In this document: positions 27,476 through 36,393 of the stretch, in pieces
Position numbering within the stretch: the first letter of the stretch is position 1
Layout of the letters: each line of letters opens with the position of its first letter
Assembly: GCF_005876985.1 (NCBI RefSeq)
Contig: NZ_VAHD01000002.1
Span: 310,001 to 374,000, forward strand
DNA from: Rhodoferax bucti
GTDB taxonomy: Bacteria > Pseudomonadota > Gammaproteobacteria > Burkholderiales > Burkholderiaceae_C
Direction: 5' to 3'
Length of the DNA stretch: 64,000 nucleotides
Program-made: the position numbers and the translations under genes
Notes under the pieces: generated by a model
Database searches by the model: none
What the model saw: only the letters and a program-made list of their open reading frames with translations
What the model was told of the DNA's origin: nothing

Positions 27476-27517
27476 GCGTGCCGGTGTTTCCCTTATCTCC
27501 TGATTGAATGGTTGTGT

Positions 27518-28684
27518 ATGAATGCTTCGGTGCCCGTCATATTGGTGGTGGATGACAGCTATGCGGTGCGTCAGCTCACCATCAATGTGTTGCGCCAGGC
27601 CGGCTACACCGTGCTGGAAGCCGAGGACGGCCGGCAGGGCCTGAATATTGCGCTCGAAGAGCGGCCCGATGTGGTGCTGTGCGACATCCACATGCCCTCG
27701 CTGGATGGGTGGGGCTTTATGCAGGCGGCGCGCGCCTCAGACACGCTGGCCACCACGCCGGTGCTCATGCTGACCTCGGTGAACGACCGCGACAGCGTGC
27801 GCCGCGCCATGGCCGCCGGGGCGGATGACTACCTGAGCAAACCCTGGGCCAAGGCAGAGCTGTTGCAAGCCGTCACGGCCCTGCTGGACAAGGCAGCCCG
27901 CTTCAAGGCAGATGTGGAGCGCGAAAAATCCCAGTTGCGCAGCGCGGTGATGGCCACCATTCCGCACGAGCTGCGCACCCCCATGGTTACCCTACTAGGT
28001 ACCAGCGAGTTGTTGATGCTGCGCCGCAGCCGCTACAGCGAAGCTCGGGTGCAGGAGATGCTGGAGGACATTCACCGCAACGCCAAGAGCCTGACCCGCT
28101 TGGTCACCCGCATGATGGATTGGGCCGAGCTCAATGCCGGACGCGATTCCTTGTTGCCCGCCGCCCGGGATGTGGTGGATGTGGTGCCTGCCGTGCGCGA
28201 TGTGCTGTGGAGCCACCATTTCAGCACCGAGGCACAGGCCGTGCTCAAGCTGGCAGACGCCGAGGTGGACAGCCAAGCCCAGATCTTTGGCGGCCACCCC
28301 GTGCAGGTGCGGCTGGAGCCGGCCCGCATACGTTGCTTTGCGCCGGATTTTTTGAAAATCATGACTGAGCTGCTGGTGAATGCGCTGCGGTTTTCCAAGC
28401 CGGGCCGCCCCGTGGGCGTAACGGGCAAGCCGCTGGGCCAAGCGGCGTATCAGCTGGATATTGCCAACCTCGGCGTCGCCATGCCGGAGCAATTCATTGC
28501 CCAGATCGGTGCGCTCTCACAAGCCAACCGTGCGCAGCACGAGCAGCAAGGCATGGGCCTGGGCCTGGCCATCAGCCAGCTGGCGGCACGGCGCAATGGC
28601 GCCAGCCTGCATGTGCCGCGCATTGACGGCCTGCCCACCGTGGTACGGCTGGTATTTGAGATTGAGATTGAAATAGCGGCCTAG
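27518..28684 (+). CDS. Receiver-histidine kinase protein (soluble REC-HK)
   Basis: A 388-residue protein with an N-terminal receiver (Asp in VVLCDIHMPS, Thr in MLTSVN, Lys in LSKPWA) followed by a dimerisation domain with TIPHELRTPMVT and an ATPase domain (N box ELLVNALRFSKPG, GMGLGLAIS). There are no membrane segments. It could take phosphate from the Hpt domain of the upstream kinase and pass or modulate it. The ATG at 27518 is preferred over a TTG six bases upstream. The TAG stop lies inside a copy of the dispersed repeat. Confidence 0.9.
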   Translation: MNASVPVILVVDDSYAVRQLTINVLRQAGYTVLEAEDGRQGLNIALEERPDVVLCDIHMPSLDGWGFMQAARASDTLATTPVLMLTSVNDRDSVRRAMAAGADDYLSKPWAKAELLQAVTALLDKAARFKADVEREKSQLRSAVMATIPHELRTPMVTLLGTSELLMLRRSRYSEARVQEMLEDIHRNAKSLTRLVTRMMDWAELNAGRDSLLPAARDVVDVVPAVRDVLWSHHFSTEAQAVLKLADAEVDSQAQIFGGHPVQVRLEPARIRCFAPDFLKIMTELLVNALRFSKPGRPVGVTGKPLGQAAYQLDIANLGVAMPEQFIAQIGALSQANRAQHEQQGMGLGLAISQLAARRNGASLHVPRIDGLPTVVRLVFEIEIEIAA

Positions 28685-28727
28685 CGCTTGCAGAATATGC
28701 GCAAACAGCTATTAAAAATATAGCAAA
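28678..28727 (+). repeat. Dispersed palindromic repeat copy supplying a stop codon
   Basis: CCTAGCGCTTGCAGAATATGC followed by GCAAACAGCTATT and AATATAGC. The stop codon of the REC-HK gene (28682-28684) is the TAG of CCTAGCGC. The copy fills the gap between that gene and the convergent membrane protein gene. Confidence 0.75.
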
Positions 28728-28737
28728 TGCGCGGTGC

Positions 28738-29388
28738 TCAGGTCGGCCACATGGGCGCCATTTGCGCCACCCGGGGGCTGCGGCCTTCTACCACCTGCAC
28801 CACGACCTTGTGCACCACATAGCCCTCGGGCAAGTCCAGGTAGCCACGGGTGTTGAGCTGGCGGGAGACTTCCACATTCGGCTTGGCTTCGGCCAGCGCG
28901 GCGGGTTGGTCCAGCGGCATTTCGCTCAGCTCCCCGTTTTGCTCGCCCACCACCAGAAACTGCAACTGCCCCACCAGCTTGCGCCCCTTGTTGCTCAGGC
29001 TCAATTCGTAACGCAGGCGGTTGGAGTAGCCATACACGGCACCGATGCGGAAATGCTCAATCCGCAGGCCCGCAGCGTCTTCCGCCGCCAGCGACTCCAT
29101 GGCGGCTGCAGACGGCTTGGCGGCAGGGGCGGCGCGGTCGTCCGGTGCGGAGGTAACTTCGGGGGCGGCAGCAGCAGTGACCGGGTTGAAGGCCGCATGG
29201 CTGGGGGAGGGCGACGCCGCCTGACTGCCGAACCAGAACCACGCCAGCGAGTACGCGGTCAGCACCAGCAACATGCGCATCTGCTTCAGGGCCAGGTGCC
29301 AGCGGGGCGCAATCGGCCACTCGGCCAGCACAGTGGGGGTAGTGAGCCAGCGAGTGAAAGATTTGCCTGCGCTTGTAGCTATCGTCAT
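28738..29388 (-). CDS. Hypothetical single-span membrane protein
   Basis: A 216-residue protein with one hydrophobic segment at about residues 39-57 (LLVLTAYSLAWFWFG), a Pro/Ala-rich linker (58-100) and a C-terminal domain of about 110 residues rich in beta-strand patterns (GAVYGYSNRLRYELSLSNKG, LQFLVVGEQNG). I recognise no family. Its C-terminal part would lie in the periplasm if the N-terminus is cytoplasmic. It is convergent with the signalling genes, so any role with them is only suggested by proximity. Confidence 0.7.
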   Translation of the reverse strand: MTIATSAGKSFTRWLTTPTVLAEWPIAPRWHLALKQMRMLLVLTAYSLAWFWFGSQAASPSPSHAAFNPVTAAAAPEVTSAPDDRAAPAAKPSAAAMESLAAEDAAGLRIEHFRIGAVYGYSNRLRYELSLSNKGRKLVGQLQFLVVGEQNGELSEMPLDQPAALAEAKPNVEVSRQLNTRGYLDLPEGYVVHKVVVQVVEGRSPRVAQMAPMWPT

Positions 29389-29443
29389 CGCACATCTACA
29401 AGATAAATTGTTATTTACCGATTTTATTGTTTCGGTTAAATAA

Positions 29444-29682
29444 AAGCAAATTTATCTAAGGTGCCATGCCGCCTTCGCAGAAGCGCTTAAGTTACATAAG
29501 CTGAAAGTAGATGACACCGCCAGGGGCGATGTACAAGTATTTCAGTTCCCCTTTGAGAATGGCAAACGCTTGGTGCATGTAGAAACTACTACTTATTTGC
29601 CGCGATTGGGGTCCGTGGAGTCGCCGAAAACCCACTGTTTATGCGGGCTGCGGGACTATTTGATGGTGCCGGAGAGATGAAT
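29444..29682 (+). pseudogene. Possible remnant of a gene lacking a start, next to tRNA-Thr
   Basis: An open frame of about 78 codons with no ATG, running ...HAAFAEALKLHKL to LRDYLMVPER and ending in a TGA inside the tRNA-Thr 3' end. Codon use looks gene-like, but there is no start. A 9-bp inverted repeat (AGATAAATT at 29401, AATTTATCT at 29449) precedes it. I do not recognise a family. It may be the leftover of DNA once integrated at the tRNA 3' end. The rest of 29389-29443 is AT-rich and non-coding. Confidence 0.3.
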
Positions 29683-29739
29683 CGAACACCCGACCTTCTC
29701 ATTACGAATGAGCTGCTCTACCGACTGAGCTACACCGGC
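29664..29739 (-). tRNA. tRNA-Thr (anticodon CGT)
   Basis: A cloverleaf on the minus strand with anticodon CGT in the loop TTCGTAA, the D-arm piece AGCTCAGTCGGTAGAGC, T-loop TTCGATT and an encoded CCA at 29666-29664. The acceptor stem GCCGGTG pairs with CTCCGGC, with one T-T mismatch at the sixth pair. It is the last gene of the run hydrolase-prfB-HAD-pepN-fbp on this strand. Confidence 0.88.
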
Positions 29740-29774
29740 TAACCGAGCCCGAAATTATATCGGGCAGGCTTGTA

Positions 29775-30806
29775 TCAAGCGGTGTGCTCGGCGTGGTAAC
29801 GCACCACGCGCTCGACCTCGTTTTTCGAGCCGAGCACCACGCTCACGCGCTGGTGCAACTGGGTGGGCTGGATGTCCATGATGCGCTCGGTGCCGGTGGA
29901 CGCGGCGCCACCGGCCTGCTCGATCAGCCAGCCCATGGGGTTGGCTTCGTACATCAAACGCAGCTTGCCGGGCTTGCCGGGTTCGCGCTTGTCCCAGGGG
30001 TACATGAACACGCCGCCACGGGTCAGGATGCGGTGCACATCCGCCACCATGCTGGCAATCCAGCGCATGTTGAAGTCCTTGCCGCGCGGACCTTCCTTGC
30101 CGGCCAGGCACTCGTCGATGTAGCGCTTCACCGGAGGCGCCCAGTGGCGCATATTGCTCATGTTGACGGCGAATTCCTGGGTGTCTTCGGGCACGCGCAC
30201 GTTTTCTTGCGTCAGCACAAACGAGCCTTGCTCGCGGTCCAGGGTGAACATGGCCACGCCTTCACCCACGGTCAGCACTAGGGTGGTCTGGGGGCCATAG
30301 ATGCAGTAGCCCGCCGCCACTTGCTGGTGGCCGGCTTGCAAAAAGTCTTGCTCGCTCACGCCGGGGCCTTCAGGTTGCTTGACCAGCACGCTGAAGATGG
30401 TGCCGATGCTCACGTTCACATCGATGTTGCTCGATCCGTCCAGCGGGTCAAACATCAACAGGTATTCGCCTTGCGGGTAGCGGTTGGGCACCACGTAGAT
30501 GCCTTCCATTTCCTCGCTGGCCATGGCTGCCAGGTGGCCGCCCCACTCGTTGGCTTCGATCAGCACCTCGTTGGCAATGATGTCCAGCTTCTTCTGGATT
30601 TCGCCTTGCACGTTCTCGCTCTCTGCTGCGCCCAGCACGCCACCCAGAGCGCCCTTGGTCACGGCCAGGCTGATGCTTTTGCAGGCGCGCGCCACCACTT
30701 CGAGCAGCAGGCGCAGCTGGGGCGGAATGGTGCCCTGGCCGCCAGCGTCCTGGCTGCCGCGCTGCTTCTCGATGAGATAGCGCGTGAGCGAAATGCGTTG
30801 TGTCAT
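29775..30806 (-). CDS. fbp: Fructose-1,6-bisphosphatase class 1
   Basis: A 343-residue gluconeogenic and Calvin-type phosphatase converting fructose 1,6-bisphosphate to fructose 6-phosphate. Recognised by the metal-site block [23 protein letters not shown] near residues 113-133 and the [20 protein letters not shown] segment near 277-296. Length fits class 1 enzymes. It follows pepN with a 23-bp gap on the same strand. Confidence 0.96.
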   Translation of the reverse strand: MTQRISLTRYLIEKQRGSQDAGGQGTIPPQLRLLLEVVARACKSISLAVTKGALGGVLGAAESENVQGEIQKKLDIIANEVLIEANEWGGHLAAMASEEMEGIYVVPNRYPQGEYLLMFDPLDGSSNIDVNVSIGTIFSVLVKQPEGPGVSEQDFLQAGHQQVAAGYCIYGPQTTLVLTVGEGVAMFTLDREQGSFVLTQENVRVPEDTQEFAVNMSNMRHWAPPVKRYIDECLAGKEGPRGKDFNMRWIASMVADVHRILTRGGVFMYPWDKREPGKPGKLRLMYEANPMGWLIEQAGGAASTGTERIMDIQPTQLHQRVSVVLGSKNEVERVVRYHAEHTA

Positions 30807-30829
30807 GTGAATTCCCTTAGTTTTGAAAA

Positions 30830-33556
30830 TCAGTCGGCCAGCGCGCGGTCCACGACCTCGCGCACGTCGTTGCTCAGGTCCGTTTTGGCAGCCACGCGGG
30901 CCAGCGCTTCACGTGCGGCACTGCGGTAGGGCTCGGCCAGCTTCTTCCAGCGGTCCAGCGCGCGCGCCAGTCGGGCGGCGACCTGCGGGTTGATGGCATC
31001 CAGCTCGATTACGCGGTCGGCCCAGAACACATAGCCGGCCGCATCCGAGCGGTGGAAGCCACCGGGGTTGGCGCTGCAGAAGCTGAAAATCACGCTGCGC
31101 GCGCGGTTCGGGTTCTTGAGGTGGAAGTCCGGGTGGGCCATCAACTGGCGCACAGCGGGCAGCACTTGGCCGCCACGGTCGCTCGTGCCCGCTTGCAGGG
31201 CAAACCACTTGTCCAGCACCAGCGCCTCGTCCTTGAACAGGGCGTGGAACTTGGCCAAGGCCGGCGCTGCCAAAGCGTGGCCGCTGTTGACCAGCGCCTG
31301 CAGAGCGTTAAAGCGGTCGGTCATGTTGCCGGCGTCTTTGAAGCGTTGCAGTGTTTTGCCGGGCCAAATCTCGTCACCGCTGTGGGTGGCCGCCAGGCAC
31401 AGGAAGTTGAGCGCCATACCCGCCAATGCACGGCGGCCGCTGGAGACGGGGTCGGGGCGGTAGCCACCGTTGTTCTCGTGCACGGCAAAGGCCCATTCCC
31501 AATCGGCGTGCAAGGCGGTGGCCAGTTGCAGGCGCATGGCTTCACGCACGGCGTGAATGCGCTGCGGGTCCACCACATCCAGCTGCTCGGCGATGTAAGT
31601 TTCGCTGGGCAGGGTCAGTACCAGCTCTTTGAAGGCCGCATCCAGCGTGGGGTGACGCAGCACGGCGCGCATAGCGGCGATATAAGCATCATTTAGGGGG
31701 GTAGCGCTCGTGGAATATGCGGGAGCAGCTATGGAATTGATAGCGCTACGCAGGGCCAGGCGTTGACCGGCTTCCCAGCGGTTGAAGGGGTCGGAGTCGT
31801 TGGCCAGCAGAGCGAGCAGCTGCGCGTCGGTGTAGTCAAAGTCCAGCACCACGGGGGCCGAGAAGCCACGCAGGATGGAAGGCACAGGCTCTTCCGCCAC
31901 GTTCTGGAAAGTGATGCTCTGGCTGGCTTCAGTCAGCACAAACAGGTGGCTGTCGCCCACCGCTTGGCCGTCCACGGTCAAGGGCAGGGCTGTGCCTGTG
32001 GCAGCGCCCACCAGGCCCAAGCTCACAGGAATCACAAACGGCTCTTTGACCGGCTGGCCCGGCGTGGGGGCGCAGCTTTGGGCGAAACGCAGGGTGTAGG
32101 TTTGGGCGGCCGCATCAAATTCGCCGTGGGCGCTTACGCGGGGCGTGCCGGCCTGGCTGTACCAGCGCTTGAACTGGGGCAGCAGGTTCGCCAGCGGCGA
32201 GCCGGGGTTAGCGTCGGCAATGGATTGCGCGAAGTCATCACACGTTACCGCTTGGCCGTCAAAGCGCTCGAAGTACAGCTTCATGCCGCGCTCAAAGCCT
32301 TTGCGGCTCGAAAGACCGGAGTCGCCGTTGCCAGCGAGGGTCTGCATCATGCGCACGACCTCGGCACCCTTTTCGTAAATGGTGACGGTGTAGAAGTTGT
32401 TGATTTCGATGTAGCTGTCAGGCCGCACCGGGTGGGCCATGGGGCCTGCGTCTTCAGGGAACTGGGCGGTGCGCAGCACGCGCACGTCTTCAATGCGCTT
32501 GACCGCACGGGCGCTGGGTTCGGCGCACAGGTCCTGGCTGAATTCCTGGTCGCGGAACACGGTCAGGCCTTCTTTCAGGCTCAACTGGAACCAGTCGCGG
32601 CAGGTGATGCGGTTGCCGGTCCAGTTGTGGAAGTACTCATGCCCCACCACGCTTTCGATGTTGGCGTAGTCCACATCGGTGGCGGTGGCCTGGTTCGCCA
32701 ACACGTATTTGGTGTTGAAAATGTTCAGGCCCTTGTTCTCCATGGCGCCCATGTTGAAGTCGGAAGTCGCGACGATCATGAAGCGCTCCAGATCCAGCGG
32801 CAGGCCGAAGCGGGCTTCGTCCCAGGCCACGGATGCCATCAGGCTGTTCATGGCGTGCTCGGTCTTGTCCAAGTCACCGGGGCGCACGAAAACTTGCAAC
32901 AAGTGGTCTTTGCCTGCGCGGCTGGTGATGCGCTGCTCGCGCGCCACCAGTTGGCCGGCCACCAGGGCAAACAGGTAGCTGGGTTTTTTGTGCGGGTCTA
33001 CCCACTTGGCAAAGTGGCGGCCGTCTTCCAAGTCGCCACTGTCCACCAGGTTGCCGTTGGACAGCAGCACCGGGTACTTGGCTTTGTCGGCACGCAGGGT
33101 GACGGTGTACATGGCCATCACATCCGGGCGGTCCAGGAAGTAGGTGATGCGGCGGAAGCCCTCGGCCTCGCACTGGGTAAAGAAGGAGTCGTTGCTCACA
33201 TACAAACCCATGAGCTTGGTGTTTTTCACCGGCATGCAGGTCGTGAAAATTTCCAAGGCAAAAGGCTCGTTGCCTTCAGGCAGGTTTTCCAGCACCAGCT
33301 GGTTGCCATCCATCTTGAAGCTGGTGCCTTGGCCGTTGACCAGCACGCGGGCCAGGTTCAGCTCCTCGCCATCCAGACGCAGCGGCTGGGCCTGCACGTC
33401 GGGGTTGCGGCGCAAGGTCATCTTGTTGAGCACGCGGGTCTTGGCGGGGTCCAGGTCAAAGCTGAGGTCGACGGTGTCGATCCAGAATGCGGGGGCGGAG
33501 TAGTCGCCGCGGTGAATCACGGCGGCAGGGCCCGAGGCCTCACGAAGATGCAACAT
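30830..33556 (-). CDS. pepN: Aminopeptidase N
   Basis: A 908-residue M1-family zinc aminopeptidase removing N-terminal residues from peptides in the cytoplasm. Substrate-binding motif [12 protein letters not shown] and zinc motif [10 protein letters not shown] (HExxH) lie near residues 270 and 307. The start overlaps the HAD gene end by 17 bases. Near residues 603-620 the chain carries [17 protein letters not shown], which is encoded by an in-frame copy of the dispersed repeat, an insertion in a conserved housekeeping enzyme. Confidence 0.95.
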   Translation of the reverse strand: MLHLREASGPAAVIHRGDYSAPAFWIDTVDLSFDLDPAKTRVLNKMTLRRNPDVQAQPLRLDGEELNLARVLVNGQGTSFKMDGNQLVLENLPEGNEPFALEIFTTCMPVKNTKLMGLYVSNDSFFTQCEAEGFRRITYFLDRPDVMAMYTVTLRADKAKYPVLLSNGNLVDSGDLEDGRHFAKWVDPHKKPSYLFALVAGQLVAREQRITSRAGKDHLLQVFVRPGDLDKTEHAMNSLMASVAWDEARFGLPLDLERFMIVATSDFNMGAMENKGLNIFNTKYVLANQATATDVDYANIESVVGHEYFHNWTGNRITCRDWFQLSLKEGLTVFRDQEFSQDLCAEPSARAVKRIEDVRVLRTAQFPEDAGPMAHPVRPDSYIEINNFYTVTIYEKGAEVVRMMQTLAGNGDSGLSSRKGFERGMKLYFERFDGQAVTCDDFAQSIADANPGSPLANLLPQFKRWYSQAGTPRVSAHGEFDAAAQTYTLRFAQSCAPTPGQPVKEPFVIPVSLGLVGAATGTALPLTVDGQAVGDSHLFVLTEASQSITFQNVAEEPVPSILRGFSAPVVLDFDYTDAQLLALLANDSDPFNRWEAGQRLALRSAINSIAAPAYSTSATPLNDAYIAAMRAVLRHPTLDAAFKELVLTLPSETYIAEQLDVVDPQRIHAVREAMRLQLATALHADWEWAFAVHENNGGYRPDPVSSGRRALAGMALNFLCLAATHSGDEIWPGKTLQRFKDAGNMTDRFNALQALVNSGHALAAPALAKFHALFKDEALVLDKWFALQAGTSDRGGQVLPAVRQLMAHPDFHLKNPNRARSVIFSFCSANPGGFHRSDAAGYVFWADRVIELDAINPQVAARLARALDRWKKLAEPYRSAAREALARVAAKTDLSNDVREVVDRALAD
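31696..31746 (-). repeat. Dispersed palindromic repeat inside pepN
   Basis: GTAGCGCTCGTGGAATATGC and GGGAGCAGCTATGG followed by TTGATAGC, an almost canonical copy. It is read in frame in pepN as a 17-residue segment, so the insertion length is compatible with the reading frame. Confidence 0.75.
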
Positions 33557-34214
33557 GGTGGGTCTCCAAAAAACGGGATGCGATCAAGGCGTGGTAGTCA
33601 GGAACGACGGCCAGCACGTGCGGGCCGGTCAGTTGATCCGGGTGGTGGCTGCTGGCAATGCCCACGGCACGCATGCCGGCGCGGCGGGCCGCTTCGATGC
33701 CCAGCGGCGCGTCTTCAAACACGATGCAGCGTGCAGGCTCCACGCCCATGCGGCGTGCAGCTTCCAAAAAGATGGCCGGCTCGGGTTTGCCCGGCAGGCC
33801 CTCGTCGCCACCCACGGTGGTGAGCGGCGCAATCGGCATTTGCAGGTGCTGGTAGGCAAAGGCCTGGTTGTGGCGGTCGCCCGCCGTACCTACGCCCAGC
33901 TTCAGGCCGCGGCCATGGGCCAGGTTGAAAAACGCTTTGAACCCCGCCACTTCCGCAAAGATGGGCGAGAAGATTTCGCGGTACACCGCTTCCTTCTCAT
34001 GCACATGGGCCATGGCCAGGGTCTCGTCCATCTCCGGGTGGTCGAACAAGTCGCGCATGCACTCGATGCCGGTGCGGCCGGTGGTGCGGCGCATCAGGTC
34101 ATCAATGTCCACCTGCAACTGCTTGCGGCGCGCGAACTCCACCCAGCTGTGTTTGTGCGAGGGCATGGAGTCGATCATGGTGCCGTCCATGTCGAAGATC
34201 AAAGCGTCCAACAT
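33540..34214 (-). CDS. HAD family phosphatase (beta-phosphoglucomutase-like)
   Basis: A 224-residue haloacid dehalogenase-type hydrolase. Motif I is FDMDGTMIDS near residues 8-17, motif II the Thr in GVGTAGD, motif III Lys in GKPEPA, and motif IV FEDAPLGIEAA. The cap region fits the beta-phosphoglucomutase/sugar-phosphatase subfamily. The substrate is not predictable. It begins 2 bp after prfB ends and overlaps pepN, so the three are probably one transcript. Confidence 0.88.
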   Translation of the reverse strand: MLDALIFDMDGTMIDSMPSHKHSWVEFARRKQLQVDIDDLMRRTTGRTGIECMRDLFDHPEMDETLAMAHVHEKEAVYREIFSPIFAEVAGFKAFFNLAHGRGLKLGVGTAGDRHNQAFAYQHLQMPIAPLTTVGGDEGLPGKPEPAIFLEAARRMGVEPARCIVFEDAPLGIEAARRAGMRAVGIASSHHPDQLTGPHVLAVVPDYHALIASRFLETHHVASS

Positions 34215-34216
34215 GC

Positions 34217-35321
34217 TCAGATACCCTGCTTGAGAGATGCTTGGATAAACACATCCAGGTCGCCGTCCAGCACCTTTTGGGTGGCAGACACTTCCACGTT
34301 GGTGCGCAAGTCCTTGATGCGGCTGTTGTCCAGCACATAAGAGCGGATCTGGTGGCCCCAGCCCACGTCGGTCTTGGCGTCTTCCAGCTTTTGCTGTGCT
34401 TCCTGCTGCTTGCGCAATTCGAAGTCGTACAGGCGGCTGCGCAGGCGCTTCCAGGCCACGTCGCGGTTGCTGTGCTGGCTACGGCCGTCTTGGCACTGCA
34501 CCACGATGCCGGTAGGGATGTGGGTCAAACGCACGGCAGAGTCAGTCTTGTTGATGTGCTGACCACCGGCGCCGGAGGCGCGGAACGTATCGGTACGCAC
34601 GTCGCTGGGGTTGATCTCGATTTCGATGGAATCATCAATTTCGGGGTACACAAACACCGATGCGAAGGACGTGTGGCGACCACCGGAAGAGTCGAACGGC
34701 GATTTGCGCACCAGGCGGTGCACGCCGGTTTCGGTGCGCAGCAGGCCAAAGGCGTATTCGCCCTCCACCTTGATGGTGGCGCCCTTGATACCGGCGGTGT
34801 CGCCGTCGGTGATGTCTTCCACCGTGGCGGTAAAGCCTTTGCGTTCGGCGTACTTCAGGTACTGGCGCAGCAGCATGCTGGCCCAGTCGCACGCCTCGGT
34901 GCCGCCAGCGCCGGCTTGGATGTCCAGGAAGCAGGGCAGGGGGTCGGCCGGGTTGTTGAACATGCGGCGGAACTCCAAGCCTTCCACAATCTCGGTGAGC
35001 TTGGCGGTTTCCGCTTCGATGGTGAGCAGTCCGGCTTCGTCGCCTTCTTCCTTGCTCATCTCGAAGAGTTCGGTGTTGTCCGAGAGGTTGCTGGTCAGGT
35101 CGTTGAGGGTGACGACCACGCCATCGAGCATTTTCTTTTCTTTGCCCAGCTCCTGGGCCTTCTTGGGGTCGTTCCAGACCGACGGGTCTTCTAGCGATGC
35201 ATTGACGGTGCGCAGGCGCTCGGCTTTGGCATCGTAGTCAAAGATACCCCCTGAGTTCCTGGGTCCTGCTGCTGAGGTCTGCCAGGGTGGTGCCGATGAG
35301 GTTGATACGTTCTGCTTCCAT
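34217..35321 (-). CDS. prfB: Peptide chain release factor 2 with programmed +1 frameshift
   Basis: RF2, about 367 residues, recognises UGA and UAA stop codons. The first 27 codons ([18 protein letters not shown]...) run into an in-frame TGA at 35240-35238. The context is AGGGGGTATCTTTGAC: an internal Shine-Dalgarno-like AGGGGG followed by CTT TGA C, the classic site where the ribosome shifts +1 and continues as DYDAKAERL. The GGQ motif is in [16 protein letters not shown] and the anticodon-like SPF motif in RKSPFDSSG. This is the known autoregulation of RF2. Ribosome-binding site AGGAAG precedes the ATG. Confidence 0.96.
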
Positions 35322-35455
35322 GATGATTCTTCCTGTGAGTTAGCGGGGTGCAGCGCGGGCGCGCAAGGCGGCGTCGGGCACCAAACCTCGCATTTTCTCA
35401 TGCCGGAGAGGGTCGCTCCCAAGAGGCAACGCGGCCCGGTGCCGCGCAGACCCCA

Positions 35456-36370
35456 TCAGGCGATAAAACGCTCGATCAGCCCCGCCAATACCTCGGGTTG
35501 GTCGTGGTGCATCATGTGGCCGGCATCGTCGATGCAGGCGATTTCCACTTGGGGCACCACCTTCAGGCGCTCGTGGTACTCAGCCAGGGTGAATTGGCCT
35601 TTCCACCACATGTCCAGGCTGTTGTCAGAGGCCTCGACGGCCAGTACCGGCATGCTCAGGCGCTGGTAAATGGCCTGCACCTCCTCCACGCGGTAGAGCT
35701 GCGCGTTGGTGACCTTGTGGGCCGCGTCGCCGCGGATGGCCCAGCGGCCATCGGCCGTTTCCACCGCCCAGTGGCGGGCCAGCCAGGCCGCCTTGTCAGC
35801 GCCCAGGCGGGGGTTGGTTTTCATGAGGCGGCGGGCCACGCCGTCAGCGCTGTCGTAGGCCTTGAGGTCCATCTCGCCGGCGTGCAGCTTTTTGAGTTCG
35901 TCCATCCAGGTGGCAAAGCGGCCGGGCGCCTGCGCAGGAATGGTGGCCGGCATGCCAAAGCCCTCCAGGTTCACCAGCCGCCGTATGCGCTGGGGCCGCA
36001 CGCCGCCGTAGAGCATGACCACATTGCCGCCCATGCTGTGGCCCACCAGGTTCACCGGCTGGTCGGGGGCGTAGTGGTCGAGCAAAAAGTCCAGGTCGGC
36101 CAGGTGGTCGGGAAACCAGTAGTTGTCGGCCAGAGGGGCTTCGGTCTGGCCGTAACCCCGCCAGTCGGGGGCAATGATGTAGTGCTCGTGTTGGAACGCG
36201 TCCACCACAAACTGGTAGCTGGCGGCCACGTCCATCCAGCCGTGCACCATCACCAGCGGCGTTTTGCCCGGGCCGGGCTCGCCCCACACTTGCACGTGGT
36301 ACTGCAGGTTGCGGATGGGGATGAACTCGCTGCGGTGGGGGCGTCGGGCTTGGTACATTGCACAAATCAT
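35456..36370 (-). CDS. Alpha/beta hydrolase
   Basis: A 304-residue alpha/beta-fold hydrolase. The nucleophile elbow is GHSMGG (residues about 111-116), the oxyanion region is VHGWMD near 43-48, and the catalytic His lies in DDAGHMMHH near 280. It is most like small esterases or epoxide-hydrolase-type enzymes; the substrate is unknown. It is divergent from the acyl-CoA synthetase gene with only 23 bp between. Met5 (36358) is an alternative start. The 134-bp gap to prfB holds no gene that I can support. Confidence 0.87.
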   Translation of the reverse strand: MICAMYQARRPHRSEFIPIRNLQYHVQVWGEPGPGKTPLVMVHGWMDVAASYQFVVDAFQHEHYIIAPDWRGYGQTEAPLADNYWFPDHLADLDFLLDHYAPDQPVNLVGHSMGGNVVMLYGGVRPQRIRRLVNLEGFGMPATIPAQAPGRFATWMDELKKLHAGEMDLKAYDSADGVARRLMKTNPRLGADKAAWLARHWAVETADGRWAIRGDAAHKVTNAQLYRVEEVQAIYQRLSMPVLAVEASDNSLDMWWKGQFTLAEYHERLKVVPQVEIACIDDAGHMMHHDQPEVLAGLIERFIA

Positions 36371-36393
36371 AAGGACAGACGAGGAGACAGGGC

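Noticed and set aside
31763-33823. A 686-residue open frame on the plus strand opposite pepN
   Set aside because: It is a shadow of pepN: no motif, His/Gln-rich composition and no ribosome-binding site.
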